Shown in pieces: positions 17,316-25,361 of a stretch of 64,000 nucleotides of DNA. The translations under genes were made by a program, and so were the position numbers. The DNA lies in assembly GCA_024690665.1 (NCBI GenBank), contig JAILOU010000032.1, positions 1 to 64,000 of the forward strand, written 5' to 3'. The stretch's first letter is position 1. Every line of letters begins with the position of its first letter. The notes under the pieces were generated by a model. The model saw only the letters and a list, made by a program, of their open reading frames with translations, was not told where the DNA came from and ran no database searches. The DNA comes from Eubacterium sp. (GTDB lineage Bacteria > Bacillota > Clostridia > Lachnospirales > Lachnospiraceae).

Positions 17316-18140
17316 ATGAAGATAGTGAATTTGATAGAAAACACAACAGGTGAAGCAGGATGTGCCTGTGAGCATGGTCTGTGTTTTTATATTGAAACGA
17401 AGCAGCATAAGATTTTAATGGATACCGGACAGACCGATTTGGTTTTGGAAAATGCACAAAGACTTGGGATAGATCTTACACAGGTTGACAGCGTATTTTT
17501 AAGTCACGGTCACTATGATCACAGCGGAGGGATTCTTCCCTTTGCCAAGGTAAATGATACGGCGAAGATCTATGTGACGAAAGAGTCCTTTGGGGATTAC
17601 TACTCCACAAGTGGAGGAAGTGCACCGCGTGCAATCGGTATCGATCCGGCGATAAGAGAACTTAAGAATCTGAATCTCGTGGAAGGAACATTAAAACTTG
17701 ATGAAGAACTGGAACTGTTTTCAGGTGTCGGACATGAGATTGCATCACCGCTTACCAATAACTGCTTGTGGAAGAAGGTGGATGGCAATCTGGTACCGGA
17801 TGATTTTTCTCATGAGCAATGTCTTGTGATTCGACAAGAAGGCCGGACGTATCTGTTTTCCGGCTGTGCACATCATGGCATCTTAAATATTATGGCGAGA
17901 TACAAGGAGCTATATGGCGGGGAACCGGACTATGTCTTTAGCGGTTTTCATATGATGCGTAAGGATGGATATTCGGATGAAGACATTGCATTTATAAAAC
18001 ATACGGCGAATGAACTTACCGATAGCCGGGCGAAGTTTTTTACCGGTCATTGCACAGGCACTGAGCCGTATGAGATTATGAAAGACATCTTAAAAGAACA
18101 GATTGAATACGTTCATTGTGGCGATTCAATGGAGATTTGA
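17316..18140 (+). CDS. Metallo-beta-lactamase fold hydrolase
   Basis: 274 residues. The HxHxDH metal motif is SHGHYDHSGG (about residues 66-75), preceded by the DTG strand (ILMDTGQTDLV); later ligands fit SGCAHHGILN and FTGHCTG. This subgroup resembles the archaeal dihydropterin/RFA-P synthase-like proteins, whose bacterial function is mostly unknown. Cytoplasmic; own promoter upstream; followed by a 26-codon small gene. Confidence 0.85.
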   Translation: MKIVNLIENTTGEAGCACEHGLCFYIETKQHKILMDTGQTDLVLENAQRLGIDLTQVDSVFLSHGHYDHSGGILPFAKVNDTAKIYVTKESFGDYYSTSGGSAPRAIGIDPAIRELKNLNLVEGTLKLDEELELFSGVGHEIASPLTNNCLWKKVDGNLVPDDFSHEQCLVIRQEGRTYLFSGCAHHGILNIMARYKELYGGEPDYVFSGFHMMRKDGYSDEDIAFIKHTANELTDSRAKFFTGHCTGTEPYEIMKDILKEQIEYVHCGDSMEI

Positions 18141-18154
18141 AAGGAGAAGATCGT

Positions 18155-18235
18155 ATGAAGTGGCACAGATTTTTTGCATGGGCATCCGTATTTTGTTTTT
18201 TCATGGCAATGGTAACAGGATATAAGAGAAAATAA
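18155..18235 (+). CDS. 26-residue small membrane peptide
   Basis: Starts ATG at 18155 with AAAGGAGAAG 5-6 nt upstream and ends TAA at 18233. It encodes a basic N-terminus (MKWHR), one hydrophobic helix (FFAWASVFCFFMAMVTG) and a YKRK tail. It sits 14 nt after the metallo-beta-lactamase fold gene, so it is probably co-translated with it. Tiny one-helix proteins of this plan are frequent but mostly unannotated in Clostridia. Supported only by site quality and amino acid pattern. Confidence 0.6.
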   Translation: MKWHRFFAWASVFCFFMAMVTGYKRK

Positions 18236-18290
18236 AATTCAGATAGTCAACACCTAATCTTCATATTAGGTTGTTATAGTTAGTCACATG

Positions 18291-18319
18291 TCAGGGCATC
18301 AAAGGTTTTGATGTCCTGA
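18291..18319 (+). terminator. Hairpin, possible weak terminator
   Basis: TCAGGGCATCAAA pairs with TTTGATGTCCTGA (one wobble) around three bases; the tail TTCAATT is only moderately T-rich. The rest of 18236-18516 shows nothing else clear. Confidence 0.5.
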
Positions 18320-18516
18320 TTCAATTAAACAGGCGAATGGTAGCTCGCGTTATAAAATACTCCATTAATTATAAATTGATGATAATGCCGATGCCGGGAT
18401 AATGCTGTTTCGACATAGGCTTTGTCCTAATGCCTATACGCTGTAAAACTGCATACAGGTTTATTAGGGTTATCATAAATATCTATCAACTTATTTTCTT
18501 TTAATGGAGGTTTAGA

Positions 18517-19680
18517 ATGAGAAAATTATTAGCGATGATTCTTGTGGGCGCGACTTGCTTTAGCCTGGCGGCTTGTGGAAGCAGTTCGACAACATCGGAT
18601 TCTTCTACGGAATCGACAACATCCTCAAGTGAGGAATCGACAAGTTCGTCTACATCAACCGGAACTGTTGATAACAGTTATGCAGAGGATACGGATGCTC
18701 TGGTGGAAGCGTATGCTGACCAGTTTGAGCAGGTAGAGTATACCGATGAGGAGACAGGACTTTCTATTACGTATAACGTGTTTTTGCCGGAAGGATATGA
18801 TGAATCAGAGTCTTATCCAACGGTATTCTTTATCGGAGATTCCAGCTGTACAGGAGATGATGCAACGACATCTCTGACACAGGGCAGAGGCGCTCTTGTG
18901 TGGGCAGCTGATGAATGGCAGGAAGCCAATCCTACCATCGTAATCGTTCCGTCTTATCCGGAGACAATTCTGGATGATCATGGTTCCTTTACTACAACTG
19001 AATATGTGGAAATGACCAAGAACTTTATCGAAGATATGGAAGAGACGTATGCCGTGGATACAGACAGAGTATACGGTACCGGTCAGTCTATGGGATGCAT
19101 GACAACATTAATTCTTGCAACCGAGTATCCGGATCTTTATACCGCCTGCATGTTTGTAGATGGTCAGTGGGATACCGAGACGCTTTCGAATCTCGAGGAT
19201 CTGACATTTGCTTACTTTGCAGCAGAAGATGATACGAATGCTTATAACGGAATTACGGAAGTTATGAGTATGTTTGATGAAGACGGCGCAAGTTATGAGT
19301 ATGCACAGTGGGATGGTACCTGGTCAACAGACGAGTTATCAGAGGCAACTGAGGAACTCTTTAGCAGTGATTCAAACGCTTACTTTATCTCCTGGGAGTC
19401 CGGCACAATTGAGCCGAAATCTACCGGTATGAGCGGTGGTGGAAGTGCACCATCCGGAGAATCCTTTGGAGGACCGGGCTCAGATTCATCAGATGATTCC
19501 TCGTCCGATTCATCTTCTGAGAAAAAGGAGTTTGCAGCACCTTCTACAGAGTCAGATGCAAGCAGTGATTCTTCTGAGTCTTCTACATCCGTAGACAGCT
19601 CAGCATATCATATGGCTTCCTTTGATTACGCATATCGTTGTATTGCTGTAATGGAATGGTTATTCGAACAGACAAAATAA
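18517..19680 (+). CDS. Esterase-like alpha/beta-hydrolase lipoprotein
   Basis: 387 residues. Signal peptide ending in lipobox SLAAC (Cys20), then a Ser/Thr-rich linker to about residue 50. The hydrolase part shows ITYNVFLPEGYDE, an oxyanion-type strand (YPTVFFIGDSS) and the nucleophile elbow GTGQSMG, like feruloyl-esterase/PHB-depolymerase type proteins. A long Ser/Asp/Gly-rich insert (about 305-370) precedes the C-terminal MEWLFEQTK. Surface-anchored; substrate unknown. Preceded by ATTTCTTTTAATGGAGG Shine-Dalgarno region. Confidence 0.82.
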   Translation: MRKLLAMILVGATCFSLAACGSSSTTSDSSTESTTSSSEESTSSSTSTGTVDNSYAEDTDALVEAYADQFEQVEYTDEETGLSITYNVFLPEGYDESESYPTVFFIGDSSCTGDDATTSLTQGRGALVWAADEWQEANPTIVIVPSYPETILDDHGSFTTTEYVEMTKNFIEDMEETYAVDTDRVYGTGQSMGCMTTLILATEYPDLYTACMFVDGQWDTETLSNLEDLTFAYFAAEDDTNAYNGITEVMSMFDEDGASYEYAQWDGTWSTDELSEATEELFSSDSNAYFISWESGTIEPKSTGMSGGGSAPSGESFGGPGSDSSDDSSSDSSSEKKEFAAPSTESDASSDSSESSTSVDSSAYHMASFDYAYRCIAVMEWLFEQTK

Positions 19681-19700
19681 TATCGAAATTAATACATACA

Positions 19701-19728
19701 AACCGCAGGATGATTCCTGCGGTTTTTT
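19701..19728 (+). terminator. Terminator of the esterase-like gene
   Basis: AACCGCAGGA pairs with TCCTGCGGTT around TGAT-length loop, then TTTTTT. Confidence 0.9.
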
Positions 19729-19732
19729 CGGA

Positions 19733-19761
19733 TTGACAGTTTATTTTAAGTGGCATATTCT
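19733..19761 (+). promoter_or_regulatory. Promoter of the YbaK/MGMT gene pair
   Basis: TTGACA, 17-nt spacer ending AAGTGGCA, TATTCT; 30 nt before the start at 19791. Confidence 0.75.
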
Positions 19762-19790
19762 AAGAGTAAAATCAGGAAATAAGGTGACAG

Positions 19791-20339
19791 ATGATGGAAT
19801 TATATCAGGGTAGACCGGACATAACAGATGGAAGACTTGACAGAGAAATGCGCGTATATGATTGCCTTGATAGGCTTGGCATTACGTATCTTCGAACCGA
19901 TCATGAGGCGGCGAATACCATGGAGGCTTGCAATGAGATTGATCGGGTATTAGAGGTTTTGATCTGCAAGAATTTGTTTTTATGCAATCGACAAAAGACA
20001 AAGTTTTATCTTCTAATGATGCCGGGAGATAAAAAGTTCAAGACGAAGGAATTATCAAAACAGATTCATTCGGCGAGACTTTCTTTTGCGGATTCGAATG
20101 ATTTGTTAAAATACCTGGATATTGAACCCGGAGCAGTCAGCGTGATGGGACTTATGAATGATACTGAGCATGCGGTAACACTTTTGGTGGATGAAGATGT
20201 GAAAGCCGGCGAGTACATCGGATGTCATCCATGTGTAAGTACGTCGAGTTTGAAGCTTAGGACACAGGATTTGTTTGAAACATTTCTTCCGGCCGTAGGA
20301 CATACACCGACAATGGTGCATTTGGTTGGGGAAGAGTAA
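19791..20339 (+). CDS. YbaK/ProX-type aminoacyl-tRNA editing deacylase
   Basis: 182 residues, start ATG 19791 (a second ATG follows immediately) after AAGGTG. Fold markers: YLRTDHEAANTMEACNEID, KNLFLCNRQKTKFYLLMMPG with the catalytic Lys region, and GAVSVMGLMNDTEHAVTLLVD followed by IGCHPCVSTSSLKL. Stand-alone members trim mis-acylated tRNA(Pro) (Ala or Cys). It is 13 nt ahead of the MmcQ-MGMT gene in the same operon. Confidence 0.88.
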   Translation: MMELYQGRPDITDGRLDREMRVYDCLDRLGITYLRTDHEAANTMEACNEIDRVLEVLICKNLFLCNRQKTKFYLLMMPGDKKFKTKELSKQIHSARLSFADSNDLLKYLDIEPGAVSVMGLMNDTEHAVTLLVDEDVKAGEYIGCHPCVSTSSLKLRTQDLFETFLPAVGHTPTMVHLVGEE

Positions 20340-20352
20340 GGAAGGTGAGAGT

Positions 20353-20976
20353 ATGAGGACAAGACAGGAAGCGCTTTCGTACGGTTTGTCATTTCCAAAT
20401 ACCTATCAGGATGCGCCGTTTAAGGATTTAAACTGGCAGCTTGTCAGAGTGAAGGGAAGTAAAAAGGCATTTTTATGGACCTATGAACGAGACGGTTATA
20501 TCAATCTGAATGTGAAGGTGGATCCGGAGTGGCGGGATTTTTGGAGAGAAACTTATGAGGCGGTGATTCCTGGCTGGCACCAGAATAAAGAGCATTGGAA
20601 TACGATTATTTTAGATGGTTCGATTCCGCGGGCTGAGATTGAACGGATGATTGCGGAAAGTTATGATCTGATTACCGACAGTCCATCCAAAAGAATCTAT
20701 GAAGCGGTCAAGCAGATTCCGAAGGGAAAGGTTGCAACGTATGGCAAGGTGGCGGAGATGGCCGGCGATAAGAAGATGGCCAGAGCTGTTGGAAATGCAC
20801 TTCATAAAAATTCGGATCCGGATGCAATTCCCTGTTACCGGGTAGTGAATTCCAAGGGAGAACTTGCAGGAGAATTTGCTTTTGGAGGCGCTAGAGAGCA
20901 GGCGAAATTATTAGAGGCCGATGGAATCGAAGTGGTAGATGGAAGAGTTGATTTAAAGAAATACGGAATGGAATAA
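20353..20976 (+). CDS. MmcQ/YjbR-like domain fused to an MGMT-type DNA alkyl-lesion protein
   Basis: 207 residues. The ATG at 20353 follows AAGGTGAG; the longer frame reads into the preceding stop region. Residues 1-110 match the MmcQ/YjbR DNA-binding-like family (FPNTYQDAPFKDLNWQLVRV, LNVKVDPEWRDFWRE). Residues 118-207 form the C-terminal domain of O6-alkylguanine alkyltransferases (YEAVKQIPKGKVATYGKVAE, ARAVGNALHKN, IPCYRVVNSKGELAG). The acceptor Cys is kept but the usual PCHR is PCYR. Repair or lesion-flagging is possible; the His change should affect Cys activation. Confidence 0.85.
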   Translation: MRTRQEALSYGLSFPNTYQDAPFKDLNWQLVRVKGSKKAFLWTYERDGYINLNVKVDPEWRDFWRETYEAVIPGWHQNKEHWNTIILDGSIPRAEIERMIAESYDLITDSPSKRIYEAVKQIPKGKVATYGKVAEMAGDKKMARAVGNALHKNSDPDAIPCYRVVNSKGELAGEFAFGGAREQAKLLEADGIEVVDGRVDLKKYGME

Positions 20977-20980
20977 AAAA

Positions 20981-21010
20981 ACAACTGTCGCATGCGACAG
21001 TTGTTTTTTT
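20981..21010. terminator. Bidirectional terminator between convergent genes
   Basis: ACAACTGTCGCA/TGCGACAGTTGT is a perfect 24-nt palindrome flanked by an A7 tract on the left and a T7 tract on the right, serving both the MGMT-fusion gene and the chemoreceptor gene. Confidence 0.9.
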
Positions 21011-21021
21011 GTTAGGGTAAA

Positions 21022-23058
21022 TTACAGTTTGAATACGGAAAGGTCGTTTTCCATATCCTCTGCAATATGAGCAACGTTTTCAGCTGATTCTGTGATGTTT
21101 TGCATCAGGTCATTTACCATAGTGGCAGAAGCAGAGGTCTCCTCTGTACTTGCTGCATTTTCTTCTGCAATGGCAGAAAGGCTTTCGACGATGTCGACAA
21201 CATTTCTTCGAGAATCGTTCATGGCATTGGTACGTTTTGAAATCTCTTCCAGGCCGTTCAAGGTCTGTTCAATACCTTCGCGTACTTCAGAGAAGATCTC
21301 GCCGGTCTGCTGAACATATTCAGCCTGCTGGGCCATGACTTCTTTAACACTCTCCATAGTTGCTACAGATTTGTTAGAATCCGCAAGCAAGGTTGAGATA
21401 ACCGTTTCAATCTGTTGTGCACTGGCAGAAGACTGTTCGGCAAGTTTTTGAATCTGAGTTGCAACGACTGCAAATCCCTTACCTTGTTCACCGGCTCTGG
21501 CTGCTTCGATGGAAGCATTTAAGGAAAGCAGGTTGGTTTCTTCTGCAATGGAAGTGATAATCTCGGTTGCATTTTGAATCTGTGTAGCAGAGTGGTTGGT
21601 TGTATTCGTCTGCTCATAGATTTCGTTGATTGCTTCCGTAGTCTTTTCGCCAATAGAAATCAGTTTCTCAATGACTTCTGTTACGTGCTGAGAAGACTGT
21701 TTCATAGCTTCAGAAGTTGACATAATGGTGTTGGTAACATCGGCAGCATCGTTAATTTGAGCACCGATTTCATTCACATTATCATTCGCTTTTTCTGTTT
21801 CACCGGCCTGGGAAGTTGCGCCTTCGGCAATCTCACGAACGGCTTCTTCAACCTGTCCGACTGACATCAAAGACTGGTTGGAGATGTTCGATAATTCTTC
21901 TGCAGTATCAAACAGCTGTTTACCTCTTTCCTGAAGAGCGGTAGCGGCTTTGTTAACGGCAGCAGTAAGATCGATTGTGGACTTGGAAACCTGTCCGACT
22001 TCATCGCCGCGCGATGCATATTTTTCAAGTTCTTCTGATGGCGCCATATCCATAGTGTTTGCAACATGTTCGATGATGCCGCTAACTTTGGATAAGTCTT
22101 TGACAAGTCTTGATACAACCAAAACGGTAATTACGGCAATTGCGACTGCCACGACGATACACATGATAATAACCATATGTGATAAGTGAGTGGTTGATTC
22201 GTAGATTTCGTCTGTACTGTCAAGTACACACAAAAGTAAACTGTATTCCGGAATCGAATCGTAGAACAGTTCATTGCTGCCGTTTGAATCCGAGCCGACA
22301 ATTGCTTCTGTAGAAGAAGCTGCTGATTCGGAAAGCTTTAACAATCCGGAATCATCCACTTCGGTTCCGATTTTATCTTCGTCCGGACAATAAACAAAGC
22401 AGTTGGAACTGGTATCGATAATCATAAGCTGTGCATTGTCAAGGCCATGGAAGGTCAGGGTATTGACTGCTTCGATAAAGCCGGTTGCAGTGATACCGCA
22501 GCCGACGTAACCTAGTTCGTTCCCTTTGTCGTCAAGAACGGAACAATAAGATACGAGTACCTGCTGTCCGGTTGCCGGCGAAGTGCGAATACCATAGAAA
22601 TACGGAACGCCCGTTTCCGGAGAAGTTCCAAGAATTTCTGCAAGATAATCATCAACGCCCTCTGTGACTTCATAGCCGTTTAGGGCATCCGGATTGTTAT
22701 GAACAATCTGGCAGGTGTCCATCCGATTGACAAACAAGCCCTCCATGTAGTCATAGTCCTCGGCGATACGGTCTAGGTAGTCCTGAGCCGCCTTGTAAGT
22801 GTCATCATTGTAATCGGTTAAGACATCACGCACCTCATCTGAACGTGAGAAAACTAAAAGCCGGGCATTGATGTTTTCAATATAACTATCAATGACCGCA
22901 GCTCTTGATTCTGTCGCCTCGCGCATTCTCATCTCTGTTGCATCACTCATGGAATTAGAAGCCAGATTATTCGTGATGACAGCAAGAACTGCAAGACAGA
23001 TGGCTAAAACGATTACAACAATTAAAGAAATTTTTGTTGCCAGTTTAGCATTTTTCAT
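21022..23058 (-). CDS. Methyl-accepting chemotaxis protein with extracellular Cache-type sensor
   Basis: 678 residues. TM1 at about 9-30, a large extracellular ligand domain of dCache type (about 35-290, with [16 protein letters not shown] and [20 protein letters not shown] segments), TM2 at about 293-315 ([19 protein letters not shown]), then HAMP and a long coiled-coil signalling domain whose hairpin tip reads [20 protein letters not shown]. It would couple a small ligand to CheA/CheW; no che genes are in the window. GGGGGC-type Shine-Dalgarno lies 8 nt before the start. Divergent from the biosynthetic cluster. Confidence 0.92.
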   Translation of the reverse strand: MKNAKLATKISLIVVIVLAICLAVLAVITNNLASNSMSDATEMRMREATESRAAVIDSYIENINARLLVFSRSDEVRDVLTDYNDDTYKAAQDYLDRIAEDYDYMEGLFVNRMDTCQIVHNNPDALNGYEVTEGVDDYLAEILGTSPETGVPYFYGIRTSPATGQQVLVSYCSVLDDKGNELGYVGCGITATGFIEAVNTLTFHGLDNAQLMIIDTSSNCFVYCPDEDKIGTEVDDSGLLKLSESAASSTEAIVGSDSNGSNELFYDSIPEYSLLLCVLDSTDEIYESTTHLSHMVIIMCIVVAVAIAVITVLVVSRLVKDLSKVSGIIEHVANTMDMAPSEELEKYASRGDEVGQVSKSTIDLTAAVNKAATALQERGKQLFDTAEELSNISNQSLMSVGQVEEAVREIAEGATSQAGETEKANDNVNEIGAQINDAADVTNTIMSTSEAMKQSSQHVTEVIEKLISIGEKTTEAINEIYEQTNTTNHSATQIQNATEIITSIAEETNLLSLNASIEAARAGEQGKGFAVVATQIQKLAEQSSASAQQIETVISTLLADSNKSVATMESVKEVMAQQAEYVQQTGEIFSEVREGIEQTLNGLEEISKRTNAMNDSRRNVVDIVESLSAIAEENAASTEETSASATMVNDLMQNITESAENVAHIAEDMENDLSVFKL

Positions 23059-23073
23059 TTTTTTGCCCCCTTT

Positions 23074-23090
23074 ATGTTGTGTAACAACAT
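23074..23090. promoter_or_regulatory. Palindrome upstream of the chemoreceptor gene
   Basis: ATGTTGT-GTA-ACAACAT, two perfect 7-nt arms, 16 nt upstream of the chemoreceptor start on the minus strand. It could be an operator or an mRNA leader hairpin. Confidence 0.45.
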
Positions 23091-23130
23091 AATTTTAGTA
23101 CTATATACCCTTTAAGACAAGCGATTTTGG

Positions 23131-23212
23131 TAAAAAAGTCATAAAATTTAAAAAAAAAAGTAAAGATTGCATAAAGAAGTCATAAATATAGTTGTTGAAC
23201 AAAAAAAGTCAT
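23131..23212 (+). promoter_or_regulatory. Three A-rich GTCAT direct repeats upstream of the NRPS cluster
   Basis: TAAAAAAGTCAT, ATAAAGAAGTCAT and CAAAAAAAGTCAT with GTCAT at 23138, 23179 and 23208 (spacings 41 and 29 nt, near 4 and 3 helical turns). The last copy lies between the -35 and -10 elements of the cluster promoter. Candidate activator or repressor sites; no regulator gene lies inside the cluster. Confidence 0.45.
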
Positions 23213-23223
23213 TGTGGTATATT
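23195..23223 (+). promoter_or_regulatory. Promoter of the biosynthetic cluster, first transcript
   Basis: TTGAAC, 17-nt spacer ending TTGTGG, TATATT. An 88-nt leader follows, with short inverted motifs GTGA/TCAC at 23231-23251, before TAGGAG and the ATG at 23312. Confidence 0.65.
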
Positions 23224-23311
23224 ATTACCCGTGACTAACTCACAATAGTGAAGACCAATAACGGTAAAGTCACACTTATTAAATAGAAAAATCTTATAGG
23301 AGTTTCTAAAA

Positions 23312-24079
23312 ATGAAAAATAAATGGATAGCACATGGAACGAATCGAGAACAGGCTGAGGTAAATCTTATTTTGTTTACTTATGCGGGAGGAAGTCCTAG
23401 CATCTTTGCTCCGTGGAAACGATTGTTTGATGAGCAGATTAATCTGTGCCCTGTTTTATATCCGGGCAGAGAACTTCGAAGACAAGAGGCCATCCCGGAC
23501 AAGGCTGAAGATCTGGCAAAACAATTTGTGGATGACAATCCTGAGTTGTTTGAAAAAGACTATGTGTTGTTTGGACATTGTACGGGAAATATTTTGTCCT
23601 ACGAAGTGGCAAAATACGCGTATCGAAAGTTGAAAAAGATGCCAAAATTATTTATCGCTTCAGGCTCTAATTCTCCGAGACATTCTGTGTATGGAGAAAT
23701 CTTAAAGGATGAAAATGGAGTAGATGTATCAGACCGGGTGCTGGCAGAGCGGATGGTAGATGTTGGAATTGTTACGGCGGATTTTATAGACAATCAAAAT
23801 TTTATAGATTACTATATGCCGATTTACCGCAGCGACGTTAAGATGCTTGGCATCTTTGATAAGGATGATGTGATGAAACTCGATTGTGAGATTTATGTGT
23901 TGTATGGAAGAGAAGATGAGTATGTAGATGAGGATGGGCTTAAGGATTGGAGTGTATACACGACAAAAGGTGTGCAGGCTGAGACATTTGAAGGAGCTCA
24001 TTTTTATATTACGACGCAAAAAGAAGCACTGATTGGAAAGATCGTTGGCAAGATAGAAAGGACGGAAAATGAACGATAA
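23312..24079 (+). CDS. Type II thioesterase with Cys nucleophile
   Basis: 255 residues, alpha/beta-hydrolase of the GrsT/SrfAD family that acts on carrier-protein thioesters: LFTYAGGSPSIFAPWKRLF, YPGRELRRQE, acid LYGREDEYVD and His in FEGAHFYI. The nucleophile elbow is GHCTGN (Cys90) where type II thioesterases have GHSMG. A Cys nucleophile is known in a minority of NRPS thioesterases and alters the chemistry of release. First gene of the cluster; its 3' end overlaps the next gene by 11 nt. The cluster has a second thioesterase with a normal Ser, so the two probably differ in task. Confidence 0.9.
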   Translation: MKNKWIAHGTNREQAEVNLILFTYAGGSPSIFAPWKRLFDEQINLCPVLYPGRELRRQEAIPDKAEDLAKQFVDDNPELFEKDYVLFGHCTGNILSYEVAKYAYRKLKKMPKLFIASGSNSPRHSVYGEILKDENGVDVSDRVLAERMVDVGIVTADFIDNQNFIDYYMPIYRSDVKMLGIFDKDDVMKLDCEIYVLYGREDEYVDEDGLKDWSVYTTKGVQAETFEGAHFYITTQKEALIGKIVGKIERTENER

Positions 24080-25361
24080 GTACAGAATTTATGGAATGCA
24101 AGAATACCTGATTCATCTTACGGAAGGGGAAGATACCTGCGTAGTGAATCCTGCCGGACTTAAGATTCATGGGGCATTGGATACAGCAAAGTTAGAGCAG
24201 GTTATGCAAAAGATGACAGAACAAAACGATGCGCTCAGATTCGTGTTTGAAAGAGATGATAAGACGCATAAACTCTATCAAAGGGTTTTAGAACAGTATC
24301 ATTGTAAGCTGAAGATAAAAAAGCTGGACGGGGAAAGTAAAAAGGAGCAGACAAAAAATCTTATCGAGGATGTTCAAACTGCAATGAGAAAGGTAAGCTA
24401 TCTGCCGGATGGACAGGTGAAGTGGGATGTCATCTTATACCAATATGAACAAGATGAATATGAACTGTGGGTGCTGGCTAATCACGTGATTTCAGACGGA
24501 CTTAGCGTCATGAATATCCTAACCAAAATCGTAATGGGATATAACGATATGCCGATGGCGCAAAGTGGTCAGTATCTGGATTATATCAAGGAGCAGTATC
24601 TGATTGAAGAAGATGAACAATTAGAAAGAAAACGCAGTGCATATAAAGAAACAATCGCAGATTATAAAAATCCGATTAAGACAGACGGGATCGGTCACAG
24701 AGAAGATCCATACCGGGCAATTGCAATGATTGACACAACGAAACTGAAAACATTTACAAGAGAATATAAGATGAGTTTATTTCACGCCGCATTATTTTTG
24801 ACACATGCAGCACTCAGTGCAACCTTTGACACAGCGGACAGTCTGATCGGTGTAGCGGTTGGAAACAGAAAACTCAACAATATGTTATCGATTGGAGACT
24901 TCCTGACAGGATATGCCGATCGATTAATTTTTGGAGAAAATGATTCGATGCGTCAGATGGCGGTGCAGTGCAAGAGACAGTATCTGGAAGAAAGTAAATC
25001 TGATTATGCGGCATATAACTGTTTTGGCAAGGGCTTATTGTTTATGATTGCTTACCAAAATTACGCAGGAGAAGAGCCGGAGATTACCTTTGGGGACGCA
25101 AAGGCTGAGCCGATTGAAGATTACAGCGCCTACATGGTTTCGTATCCCTGGAAAAGTTTGTGCATTGATATCTACGAAATGCCACAGGGGCTGGCGCTTA
25201 TGGGGGGATATGACAGCAGCATCTTTACCGACGAGGTTATGCTGCGATTAAATACGGCATTTAACGTTGCGGCGAAGTGCCTGACTGATTGTGACGTAAC
25301 CTATCGGGAATATTGTGCGCTGGTAGATGAGGCTATGACACAGACGGAGGTAAGTGCGTGA
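24069..25361 (+). CDS. Free-standing condensation-domain protein
   Basis: 430 residues, chloramphenicol-acetyltransferase-like fold as in NRPS condensation domains and related acyltransferases. The catalytic motif HHxxxDG appears as NHVISDG (about residues 140-146): the first His is Asn, while the catalytic second His and the Asp-Gly are kept. Later parts (GVAVGNRKLNN and FLTGYADRLIFGE) fit the family's floor-loop and bridge positions. It overlaps the thioesterase gene by 11 nt and the ligase gene by 4. Possible roles are joining the peptidyl chain to a free amine or acylating a carrier-bound intermediate; which is not visible. Confidence 0.82.
   Translation: MNDKYRIYGMQEYLIHLTEGEDTCVVNPAGLKIHGALDTAKLEQVMQKMTEQNDALRFVFERDDKTHKLYQRVLEQYHCKLKIKKLDGESKKEQTKNLIEDVQTAMRKVSYLPDGQVKWDVILYQYEQDEYELWVLANHVISDGLSVMNILTKIVMGYNDMPMAQSGQYLDYIKEQYLIEEDEQLERKRSAYKETIADYKNPIKTDGIGHREDPYRAIAMIDTTKLKTFTREYKMSLFHAALFLTHAALSATFDTADSLIGVAVGNRKLNNMLSIGDFLTGYADRLIFGENDSMRQMAVQCKRQYLEESKSDYAAYNCFGKGLLFMIAYQNYAGEEPEITFGDAKAEPIEDYSAYMVSYPWKSLCIDIYEMPQGLALMGGYDSSIFTDEVMLRLNTAFNVAAKCLTDCDVTYREYCALVDEAMTQTEVSA

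Noticed and set aside
23059..23311. Fur box for a siderophore operon
   Set aside because: No stretch resembling GATAATGATAATCATTATC was found in the leader.
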